Shown in pieces: positions 43,261-52,472 of a stretch of DNA of 64,000 nt. Location: NCBI GenBank assembly GCA_022414725.1, contig CM039462.1, positions 50,453,005 through 50,517,004 of the forward strand, read 5' to 3'. The notes beneath the pieces are model-generated. The model was not told the DNA's origin, searched no databases, and saw nothing but the letters and a program-made list of their open reading frames with translations. The stretch is from Microglena sp. YARC. Taxonomy: Eukaryota; Chlorophyta; Chlorophyceae; Chlamydomonadales; Chlamydomonadaceae. Both the position numbers and the translations under genes were made by a program. Within the stretch, counting starts at the first letter, position 1, and the number at the start of each line of letters is the position of its first letter.

Positions 43261-43521
43261 ATTCAAACAGGAAACAAAGATCGATTGAATCAAGGTTATC
43301 TCCGATTGAATCTAAGAATGAATCAAACGAACAATTCAAACAGGATTTTCTTTGTTTCAAACGACCCTCAGAGAAGTACTAAATACCGACGCACAATGAC
43401 ATGGCGCAAACCACTCGACCAAGAAGGACCATTTTGATGATGGAGCTTCTCGAAGCCGGCGGGAGGTCCACGCGGAAGTTGCATGGTACAAAGCAGTGGA
43501 TAGTTGATGGACCGTATAACC

Positions 43522-43849
43522 TATCAGCTTAAACACTTCAAAGAGTGGACAGATGCTTGCACGGTCAGACGCGCCAATCTATACACGGAGATGAGAATAC
43601 TTTACAATGACTGGGGAACCACAAAGGGCACCAGCGGAGGAAAGGGGCGCAAGCCTGGAATCCAATCAGGGCACCGGCTAGACGGCGCGTGTCAGGAGAT
43701 CAGGGGACGCAGCCCACCAGGAGCTGTCACCGTGTCATGAAGGATGACACAGCCATCGGGAAGCCGACACAGTACCGATAGTTCTAAGGAAGTACAGAAG
43801 TAGTCACCAAGTCATAAAACGATTGAGTGAACCGCAATTGATGCTGATA
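43522..43849 (-). repeat. 5' LTR of copia C
   Basis: 328 bp with terminal TATCAGC...GCTGATA. It is followed outward by the duplication GAAGT and inward by the PBS complement. Confidence 0.85.
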
Positions 43850-44130
43850 GAAGTCAGTTCATTAGCCTTACAGGCCACCAAGTTGAATAATAATGCCATG
43901 CCATGCTACATTGATTCTTAACCCCCCCAATGTTAAATTGTACGGATAAGTAAGCAACTGCTTGTGCATCTATCACCAAGGAGGCTGCCACTGCTGCTTC
44001 ACGAACATTACACCACCCCCGGGGCCGACCTCTATGGGACCCGCCAGGGCACCCTACTATTTTAAAATTTTGCATGGTTCTGGCCTCTGGGTTTTGGATT
44101 TGACCATGGTAACCAGGCCTGGGCAGTGGG

Positions 44131-44415
44131 TGTTATTATATGACATACGTCGGATACTGAGTCGGCATAATATGCACCAGTACCTGTTCCCTCCAGGTCC
44201 CGTGTTACCTGCCGCCAGGCCACAGACTAGCTGTGGCATGCACGTGATTGCAGTACCTTGCAGTACGCGTCTAATCTCTGTATGACTACGCCTGTTGCGC
44301 ATATTACTATATTAGACATCTTCTCTTTTATATAGTCTTTCACCGTGTAAACATCTACGACTGAAAGGTTATCGGCCCTGACCGCTTCCCAAAGAACGAC
44401 TGCTGTGCCTATCTC
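44131..44415 (+). mobile_element. LTR and leader start of family E (related to B-plus), split by copia D
   Basis: The LTR at 44131-44366 starts TGTTATTATATG and ends CGACTGAAA. It shares CCGTGTTACCTGCCGCCAGGCC and TATATAG blocks with the B-plus LTR. It is followed by the PBS GGTTATCGGCCCTG (44367-44380). The leader breaks at 44415 and resumes at 52005, matching the B-plus leader (CTCGA, GAGTACTGC, TGGATTGCC...). Copia D inserted here. Confidence 0.7.
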
Positions 44416-44666
44416 TATAGCTTTCCGAAGCGTTATGTCGTTAGCACTGACACAGGGAATGGACTCGGGCGTGTGCTTTACAAACGTGATAACATGTCAG
44501 GCGACAAGGCAGGTATAAGGAGAGAAAGGCGACAGTACCTCAGGGTACTGCCGCCGCTAGCTAGATGCTGGCCCTATCGGGCAGAAGCACTACAACGGAA
44601 GCTTCCAGGCGGAGGGCCTGGCGCACTAAGACACTCTAGCTGGACCGGGATAACCGGTGTATAACA
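44416..44666 (-). repeat. 3' LTR of copia D
   Basis: On the minus strand it begins TGTTATACACCGGTTATCCC and ends AAAGCTATA. It differs from the 5' LTR at scattered bases and by a 4-base repeat difference (GCTAGCTAGATGC versus GCTAGGTGC). Confidence 0.88.
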
Positions 44667-45287
44667 TCCCCCCCAATTCCTGGTATTCTTCATTCAGAAG
44701 AATCCCTGGAATTCAGGAGGTTTAAAGGTAAAGTCTAGAGTGTAAAATATTCAGACTAAGTAATAATGTGATTACCATGAAGCATGGGGCCAAGCTTGGA
44801 AGGTAGTCACAGCAGGAGGAGAGCTCAGATGTACATGTTGAGGTACAGAGCAAGAAGGGAATCCTGGTCAAAGATAAAAGGGGCACTCATGCAGGATACA
44901 TTTAATCGTGGACTGGACTAATTATTCCAGCTGATAGCTGCCAGGAAGGGTGGTCTGGTCATGCTAGGATATTAAGCTATCAGGGAGGTGCTGGTGTGAA
45001 CTTCTAGGAACTGCACGGGGTGATTCAAGAGTATCCTGGGGGCAAGGTCTCTGTTCAGAGCTAAACTAAAATAAAAGAAAGCAGTCAGTCATGATGCAAT
45101 CAATCAATATCTAGGAAAAGTCTGAATCTTGGACTTGTCGGGAGAGGTCTAGAATGGACTGCATAGGAGCTGCAGGAAGCTGCAGGATTAATGGAGCTAG
45201 AGGGGAAGACTTTGAAGGCAAATTACTCCCCATGATCAAGAATATGGATGATATCAGATCAAAGGTTCTTGATCAGAGCTTCTAGAG

Positions 45288-46700
45288 TTATTCCATTTTT
45301 AGCTTGCCAATGCAGCCAATCTTCTCTCTGAAGTCACAGAACTTGGCCCTGGGCCGAGCTTTGGTGAGCATGTCAGACATGTTGGCAGCAGTGGGTATCC
45401 AGTTCAGTTTGATACCTTCTTTCTTGGACTGCTCCTTGAGGAAGTAGAACCTGGTCTCCATGTGCTTTAGTCTGGAGGACAGCTTCTCCTGGTTCGAGGC
45501 ACTGAGTGCAGCTTGATTGTCACCATTAATGGTGAGAGCAGGGGGAACTATGCCTGTGGCAGAGTGTTGTAGTTTTCTCAACCACATTCCCTCTTGGGCT
45601 GCAGAGGTAGCTGCCATAAACTCGGCCTCTGTTGTGGATAGAGCTGTAGCAGATGCCTGGATCTGGGATGCCCATGAGATTGCTCCCCCTTGGTTGAGGA
45701 ATACAAAGCCTGTTGTGGACTTTCTTGTGATGGGGCAGGCAGCATGGTCAGAATCACAGTAGCCAATGAGGGGCTTGTTGGAGAAGGTGTAGGTGATACC
45801 ATGGTCTGGTGTGTTAGACAATTATTTGAGGATACCAGTGGCAGCTTCCATGTGATCATGCAGTGGGTGTGCACTGTGCCTTGCCAATCTGTTGACTGCT
45901 TGTGCAATGTCAGGCCTGGTGTTGACTGCAAGGTAGTTGAGAGAGCCCACAATTTGGGCAAGGGGAAGACCAGTGTCTGGGGTGTCTTTGTCAGCATAGG
46001 GCAGTGGTGCATCTGGCAGGAGAGGCACAGAGAACCTGGTGCTGTTGGGCTCAGGAAGCATGTTGTGGGCACGAAGGAGATCCTGGATGAATCTGGACTG
46101 ACAGATGTTTAAGGTGCCAGTGGATGCATTCCTTGTAATTTCATAGCCAACAAAGAAAGAAGGGTCACCAAGGTCTCTAGTTTTGTACAGCTGCATGATG
46201 GTGTTCTTGTACTTGTCTAGGATGCCTTTGTCAAAGGAAAGCATGAGGAAGTCATCAACCTAGAGGAGAACCCAGCTGATAGGTTTGTGGGCTGTGCCAG
46301 GTAGCACAAACAGGCCTTGATCTACATCTACTTCTCTGAATCCTATAGCAGTCATATCTTCTTTGACTTCGAGGTACCATTGGCGGGATGCTTGCTTTAA
46401 ACCTACCATAGAGGCATTTCCACATGCGGCAGACTATGTGGTCTTGTTCGAAACCAGGTGGTTGGGTGCAGTACAGTTCTTCTTCAACTATGCCATTGAG
46501 GAATGCAGTGGAGATATCTAACTGTGCTAGGTATGATTTGGGGGTTGCTGCCATGGAGAGGATGTAACGGATGGTAGCATGTTTGGCAACGGGGGCAAAA
46601 ACTTCATCATAGTCCATGCCTGGGCGCTAGGCACATCCTTTGGCTACTAGCCTTGCTTTGTATCTGACAATCTCTCCATCAACTGATTGTTTGATGTCAA
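45288..46700 (-). pseudogene. Copia D: reverse transcriptase and RNase H
   Basis: RNase H is intact and open at 45288-45821 (GYCDSDHAACPITRKSTTGF, STTEAEFMAATSA, HMETRFYFL). RT is broken. MDYDEVFAPVAKHATI...LAQLDISTAFLNG and FEQDHIVCRMWKCLYG are followed by a frameshift near 46400. The catalytic motif reads stop-VDD (TAG at 46260-46262) where YVDD is expected. IVGSLNYLAVNTRPDI follows. Another stop separates RT and RNase H at 45822. Confidence 0.88.
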
Positions 46701-47142
46701 ATACCCATTTGGTTCCTATTGCTTTAGATCCTGAAGGGAGTTCTGAGAGGGACCAGGTGTTCATTTCTGCAAGTGCTGCTAATTATTCTTGCATATCAGC
46801 TTTCCATTCTTTAGCTTGGGGACCAGAGAGGGCTTCTTTCTCATTTTTAGGAATGATAACTAGGTCTGCAGCTAGGAAAGCTAGGAAGTTGGGTGAGTGT
46901 CTGTCTCTGCCAGATCTCCTGGGTTCAACTAGAGAGGAGTCTACCTCTAGTGGTGGTGAAATGTCAGGGCTGGGAGGAGTAGCTAGCTCTTGTTTTGGTG
47001 GAATGGTGGGGCCAGTGGGATCTGTTGATGGATTTTGTTGAGGGTTGTGTTCAGCTCCTTGTTCTACAGTACAGTGTTATGAGTGGGTGCACTGGCTGCT
47101 GGCATGAGTCTGGGTGCTGTAAGGGTAGGCTGGTACACTGTA

Positions 47143-48254
47143 TCAGGATTGAAAGATAGGCCATCTGGGGAGCCCCATATGGGAGGGTTGGCTTGTATCC
47201 TGGCATGTCTGGCTTGCTTGGTAGAATTCCCTGTCTTGGAGTTCAGATGGGGTGGTGATATGTAGGACAGGGGGGATAGTGTCATCATCAACTTCTATTG
47301 GGATATCTTCTTCATAGTTTCCTATTACCTCAGCATCTGCACCTGGGAATCCTTTTTGTCCTGCTAAATTCTCAAAATCATTGAAGGTGATGTCTCTGGC
47401 ATCAAAAATCCTGTGGGAAGAGTCTACTACTCTGTAGGCTTTTCTTGATTCTGAGTATCCAATGAGTCTGGTGATTTTTGCTGAGGGTGAGAACTTGAAA
47501 GATCTGGATTTAGGTGGAACGTGGACATATGCTGTACATCCAATGGTCCTGAGGTGGTCAATCTTAGGTTTGGTTCCATGGAACATTTCGTAAGGGGTTT
47601 TATTAGATTCAGAGGTAGGGGAGAGGTTACTGAGGATGCTTGCATTCTTGACCATTTCTGCCCAGTACCTGTTGGGGAATTTGGAGGAAAGGAGGAGTGC
47701 TGTGGATCTGTCATGCAGAGTTCTGTTGAGGCGTTCTGCAGCACCATTTGTTGATGGGTTACCTGGGACTGTAAAGTTGAGGGTGATTCCTTTTCTTTTG
47801 CACCAGTTTTTGAATCTATTGCAGATGTATTCAGATCCATTGTCACAGAAAATGGTCCCTATTGGTTCTGGGTGAGGACTTCATACCGTTCAAGTTCTGT
47901 GATGGTGGCACTGACTACTTCATCCTTGGTCTTGTGGAATGTGACAATGGAATATTTGGAGTAGTCGTCTAAAATGCCTTGGAAGTAGAGGCTTACATTG
48001 AGGCTAGGGATTTTCATCTTTCCACTCATGTCAATGTGAATGATACCCATGGGTCTGGTGGCTCTGGTATCGGAGGTGGGATAGGGATTCTTGTCCATTT
48101 TAGAGAGAACACAGATTTCACAGGTTCGTTTTCTCATTTTGTTGAATGCAGAAGGAGTGATATCGTTTCCAATGACCATATCTTCTGAAGCCATCCTTGC
48201 TAAAGAACTGTATGCTAGGTGTCCTAATCTGATGTGTTGGAGTTCAGCTGCCAT
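47143..48254 (-). pseudogene. Copia D: integrase
   Basis: The N-terminal zinc domain is HIRLGHLAYSSLARM...CEICVLSKMDKN (H-x4-H, C-x2-C). The core starts IIHIDMSGKMKIP and ILDDYSKYSIV. A frame change near 47860 is followed by the catalytic-Glu segment and then KTPYEMFHGTKPKIDHLRTI, IGYSESRKAYRVVD and an acidic tail. Degenerate but nearly complete. Confidence 0.85.
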
Positions 48255-48264
48255 TGGAGTTTTT

Positions 48265-48584
48265 CTAGAAACGGCTGCTAGGGCTACAGCTGTTTTGTAC
48301 TCTGACGGATCCTCTGATCAGTGTAGGATCAGATTTGACCACGGGGACTAGGTAGAGGCTACGTTTCTTTGATCCTGAGATGAGAACTTTGTTGTTGATG
48401 GTCATGGTGCATTCATGAGATTTGAATTGTATTTCCATATTGAAGTTGTTTCTGATAGCTGATGCCATGGAGAACAAATTGGGAGTGTTCTGATCTGAAT
48501 TAAGGTGGACATTGAGGAGTTTGTGGAGTTTACCATTATCTCCTCTGATGAGGGCTGTGGCAGACTTTGTAATGTAGGTGTGGC
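48265..48584 (-). pseudogene. Copia D: protease C-terminal part, left of LINE
   Basis: On the minus strand GHTYITKSATALIRGD and NLFSMASAIRNNFN continue the protease/linker. They are separated from the active site (DTGA at 50889-50900) by the LINE. Confidence 0.7.
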
Positions 48585-48862
48585 CATTACATTACATTAC
48601 ATTACATGTTAAAGTCTACTTGACACCGCGAGGGTGTATGAGACTCTGTGCTTTAAACAAAAAGAAAAAGCACCCACAAAGCAAAAAAACCCCATTACAT
48701 CAGGGGTGTGTCGAGGACAAACAAACCAAACTCCCAACCACCGTTTTGGTGGCGTAGGTATTAAACCCCTTAGAGCAGGACCCAGATCTCAACCACTTAC
48801 AGTGGCGGAGGTAAGAAGCTAACAAATGAGAAGTCTCAAGAAGAAAAAAAAGGGATAATAAA

Positions 48863-49456
48863 TTACGGTGCCACTAAGCAGTCCAGGGCTTCCTGTCTTG
48901 CTCTTCTACAAGTAGAAAGATAGTCGGCTAGGTTGCTCCAAAAAGACTTAGTGCCATTTCCATTCATAAAGGTTCTGAATGTGGAATCGCAGAATTCCAC
49001 ATTCCATACGGTTAAGTCGGTATCCTCATGGACATGCCTATAAATATCTGTAAACAGATTCTGGTAGCGGAGGCGAATATCATTATAAAAAGGGCACTCA
49101 AACATATGCATTTCATCCTCAGTTTTTTGGAACCCACACATTTGACAGTGTCTCATTGAGCGAGGGATGTGTGCTCTATCCACCACCCTCATTCTTTCTG
49201 TGTTCAGCCAATGGGAACCCATTCTAAACTGTGCTATAGAACGAATCTGATCCTGCTTATGTAAGGCGGATGTAAAGGGAATCAAGCCATTCTCATCATT
49301 GCTGTTGGCTGCGAACCATTTTTGGTATCGGAGGCGTTTAAAGCCAACCCTTCTCTCATCAGGGATGTCTCTAACTGCATTGGTGTCACTTGGGTACTTA
49401 AACCTCCATGACTCAAAAACTTCAGACATAATACCTTCGACATCGACAGCCTCCAA
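48863..49456 (-). pseudogene. LINE C-terminal zinc-binding domain
   Basis: 198 open codons containing CQMCGFQKTEDEMHMFECPF, the C-x2-C...H...C pattern of the zinc domain found after RT in many plant and algal LINEs (zf-RVT type). RFRMGSHWLNTE-like sequence precedes it. The stop at 48863 is the end of ORF2. Confidence 0.75.
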
Positions 49457-49480
49457 AATGTTGATGTTTTTTACTGGATC

Positions 49481-50790
49481 CTAGCTTGTGGAGAGCACAA
49501 CGCAAGTCATGAACCAGCCAGTGTTGGAGTCAAAAGATTCCTCAAGAGCCATTCTAATGAGATCCTCAGGTTCTTTATGTATGGTCTTGTTCCAGAAGCG
49601 CAAAGCTTGTTTAAGCCAAGCAAAACACAACGGGGTTCTACCCAGCTCTTCCATGATAATATTAGATGTAGTAGATTGGCAAACACCCAACATTTGTTTA
49701 AGTATACCTCTATGCCATTTCTCACAAGCATGGTCATTTGAGATAAGTGTGTTGTTCAGAATAGAAGGAGCCCACACCTCACAGCCAAAATTCAGGATAG
49801 GTTGTACAAGAGAATCAAAACAGGTGGGTGAGAATATCAATATTGTATATCTCCATAGTATGGCATCGCCTACGAAGCATGTGGTGTGCCTTTTGGGCCT
49901 TAGTGAGCATCCTAGAAAAAGCAGCTTTTGCACGATTGCTTGAGTCACCATCCACAAAGAGGGATCCCAAGTAGATAAAAGATAACTTTGTAGAAAGTTG
50001 TGCTCCATCATAGACAAATTTGTAATCAGGATCCATGCGGGCCTCATCACAGAATTGTTTGTTGAAAACGACAATCTCAGTTTTCTTTATATTCACAGCC
50101 ATCTTAGTAGCCTCGCAGAAATCTCTCAGGCAGTCAAGCATCGCTTGCATATCTGCCGGGGATTCTGCCATTATAGCTAGGTCATCAGCATAAAGTAACA
50201 GTTGCAGAATCTTTCCCCTAAGCTCAGCCCTACATTTGGGAGCTTGGATTGGAGGAACGATTCAATTCTATCAATGAACAGACCGAATAGGAGTGGGGAT
50301 AGGGGGTCTCCTTGTTTAACTCCTACAAGGGATGGAAAGGAGGATCCAATGTCCCCATGTAGGCGAACTTGGAAAACAACATGATTATACATGGACTTCA
50401 GAATACTGAGATAGGGGTCCTTGACTCCTAGCCTTGCTAAGCAATCCCATAGCAAGTCTCTGTTGACCCAATCATAAGCCTTCTTGAAATCAACAAAAGC
50501 CACAAAGAGTGTTTTTTTCTTTTCTCTATATTTATCTACAATATGGTTAAGAATGAATGATGCATCTGCAGTACCCCTACCACTTCTAAATCCATATTGG
50601 CCAGCGGCTCTGAGGTTGAATTCTTCTGACCAATCATCTAGTCTACGTAGCATGCAAAGGGAGAAGATCTTTCCTATGGAGTTGCTCACCGCAAGACCTC
50701 GATAGTTGTCCTTGTCATACACACTGCCTTTGGATTTGGGTACGGGTACCAAGGCAGCTGCAGCCCATTGGCTAGGGTAAGAAGTCTTCC
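49481..50790 (-). pseudogene. LINE reverse transcriptase
   Basis: LVPVPKSKGSVYDKDNYRGL, GFRSGRGTADASFIL, LFVAFVDFKKAYDWVNRDLL, GVKQGDPLSPLLFGLFIDRI and the catalytic YADD (50181-50192) appear in order, the standard non-LTR RT blocks. A frame change near 50180 joins MAESPADMQAMLDCLRDFC and KKTEIVVFN. Further decay follows to 49481. It would act by target-primed reverse transcription in the nucleus. Confidence 0.88.
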
Positions 50791-50829
50791 AGATGAGATT
50801 AATGCTGCAATGATGCAGTCAGTACTTTT

Positions 50830-51385
50830 ATAGGATTTATGTCTTTGATGTCATAGAGGAGACTGGGGTCCCCAGTCATGTGTGAGGTAGCACCTGTGTC
50901 CATGATCCAGTATCTGTATATGCGACGGGTGTGCATTGTTGCATTGAGATGTGGGTACTGGGTGTGTCGTCTGTCTGTGAGGTTTGATGTCTAGGCCTTG
51001 TGCAGGGTTCTTCAAGAGGCTGCAAGAAATCATGAGCTGTGGGTTTTGTGCAAAGTTGTGGGATGTTGAGCCACGGGTATGGCCAAGGATCTGTTTCAGG
51101 GTCCTTGATGTGCTCAAAATACCAGTCAGCGTAAACATCCTTTAGCCAGGACATGAGATCTGTAGACATATGTGAACGACAGTACTGTTTTCTGAAGGCT
51201 GGGGACATCTGGGTTTTAATGAAGACCTTAGCTCTGTAGTGTACTTGGGATAAGGGCAGGTATAAATTCGATTCCTCCATCACCTTAATATCTGTGGAGA
51301 TGTCCTTGATCCATTGAGCGAACGCAGCAGCGGTGGTTGCCGATGGTGCATCCATTGTGGAGGAGAGCTCGATGGGTCTGGAACT

Positions 51386-51423
<38 letters not shown>

Positions 51424-51750
51424 GGGGGGGGGGGGGGGGGGGGGGGGGGCTTGCGAGGCCGACGGGGTTAAAGGACATGGTGGGAGGGGAGGAGAGGGGA
51501 ACTGATGGGTAGACGCAGTGGGGGGTTTTGTTTGTTGCGGGGGCAACGTACTGGTGTTGTCCAGCGGGGGGTGCCTAAGCGATGACAAGTTTTCTGGGCC
51601 TGAGATCCTTTTCTTCGGTGGTTGCGCCAGCAACAATTGAAGACACTGCAGATGCGCGGGAGCTCGGGATCTTCGGACAATTTGACAGACTTTGATGCGC
51701 TCAAATCTATCTGTTGCAGTGGAAGACGTTGCGGCGATGATGGGCGATAA
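50830..51750 (-). pseudogene. Copia D: short gag and protease active site
   Basis: Gag is small: MDAPSATTAAAFAQWIKDIS, LSQVHYRAKVFIKTQMS, then WPYPWLNIPQLC. The N-terminal region has a long Pro run (G-run on plus at 51391-51449) and is broken between frames. Protease WIMDTGATSHMTGDPSLLYD follows directly (DTGA at 50889-50900). I find no CCHC knuckle between gag and protease. Confidence 0.75.
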
Positions 51751-51752
51751 CC

Positions 51753-51999
51753 TATAGCTTTCCGGAGCATTATGTCGTTAGCACTGACACAGGGAATGGA
51801 CTAGGGCGTGTGCTTTACAAACGTGATAACATGTCAGGCGACATGGCAGGTATAAGGAGAGAAAGGCGACAGTACCTCAGGGTACTGCCGCCGCTAGGTG
51901 CTGGCCCTATCGGGCAGAAGCACTACAACGGAAGCTTCCAGGCGGAAGGCCTGGTGCACTAAGACACTCTAGCTAGACCGGGAGAACCGGTATATAACA
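51753..51999 (-). repeat. 5' LTR of copia D
   Basis: 247 bp. It adjoins ATCTC on the outside and the PBS GGTTATCGCCC on the inside. Confidence 0.88.
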
Positions 52000-52004
52000 A
52001 TCTC

Positions 52005-52300
52005 CAGGTGACAGTTTACACTCTGACTCGCTCGAAGGCCTGAGTACTGCCAGTGTACACTGGATTGCCTACGTGAGGAATCCACCTCCTGTGCTGCCTC
52101 GCCTACGGTACTGCTCAAACAATATTCCATTGTCTCTGCCGCTGCGTCCAAGACGCCCCGCACACGCAGTCTTGCTTGTCACCGTAGATCCCACGTGAGT
52201 TGAGTAGCCTCACAAGATCCCACACAGCGTTGAACGATCCTTTGAGATCGTTGTGCCTGGAGACATCGTACCTTGCATCATCAGCAGTAACTCCCATTAC
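52005..52300 (+). mobile_element. Leader of family E, right part
   Basis: Continues 44415 after removal of copia D and one ATCTC. It shares CTCGA.GGC.TGAGTACTGC, GGATTGCC, CTGCCTCGCCTAC and CACACAGCGTT with the B-plus leader (17940-18160). A GTGAGT at 52195 might be a donor site but this is not testable here. Confidence 0.6.
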
Positions 52301-52472
52301 TGTTATAGAGCGGTTCTCCCGGTCCAGCTATCTAGAGTGTTCTAGTGCGCCAGGCTTCCCGCCTGGTAGCTACCGCTGTAGTGCCTCTGCCCGATAAGGC
52401 CGGCACCCAGCGGCGCCAGTATCCTAAGGTACTGCCGCCTTTCCCTTCTTATACCTGCCCTGTCGCCTGACA
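52301..52472 (+). repeat. Copia-D-type LTR fragment, plus orientation
   Basis: Starts TGTTATAGAGCGGTTCTCCC and matches the D LTR as far as CGCCTGACA, where it is replaced by the left arm of the inverted duplication. Confidence 0.75.

Larger units (their letters stand above)
36290..43391. mobile_element. 7.1-kb insertion within copia C, with inverted ends
   Basis: CGTCGGTATTTAG at 36290-36302 and its complement CTAAATACCGACG at 43379-43391 face each other. Just inside, both ends are rich in GTTTGAA(A/T)C words and their complements (36310-36480 and 43010-43370). Everything between is satellite or unassigned. I infer a composite or large non-autonomous DNA element, but no transposase or duplication was found. 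Part of the inverted repeat may belong to copia C. Confidence 0.4.
31830..43849 (-). mobile_element. Ty1/copia family C, 12-kb span, internally interrupted
   Basis: The two LTRs, each 328 bp (31830-32157 and 43522-43849), differ at about three visible positions. The duplication GAAGT is at 31825-31829 and 43850-43854, so they bound one element. On the minus strand the 5' LTR is followed by GGTTATACGGTCC (PBS; complement at 43509-43521). The 3' LTR is preceded by AGGTGGAG (PPT), exactly as in copia A. RT/RNase H occupy 32466-34351, integrase remnants 34600-35130 and gag remnants 35400-36300. The 7.1 kb between 36290 and 43391 is foreign, mostly satellite sequence. Confidence 0.85.
48585..50800 (-). 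mobile_element. 5'-truncated LINE inside copia D protease
   Basis: The non-LTR retrotransposon ends (minus strand) in a TGTAA-type pentanucleotide tail (48585-48606 on plus: ATTAC x4) and begins abruptly near 50800 inside RT. The endonuclease and ORF1 are missing, typical of incomplete target-primed reverse transcription. The copia D protease continues on both sides. I could not define the target duplication. Confidence 0.85.
44416..51999 (-). mobile_element. Ty1/copia family D with nested LINE
   Basis: LTRs 44416-44666 (251 bp) and 51753-51999 (247 bp) are near-identical. The duplication ATCTC is at 44411-44415 and 52000-52004. Minus-strand order: 5' LTR (TGTTATA...GCTATA), PBS GGTTATCGCCC (complement 51742-51752), Pro-rich gag, protease, [LINE], integrase, RT, RNase H, 3' UTR, polypurine GGAATTGGGGGGGA, 3' LTR. 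Several lesions show that the copy is defective. Confidence 0.9.

Noticed and set aside
43504..43740. Conserved 78-codon gene (also at 31830-32048)
   Set aside because: Both copies lie within the two LTRs of copia C, so identity reflects LTR origin and not protein conservation.
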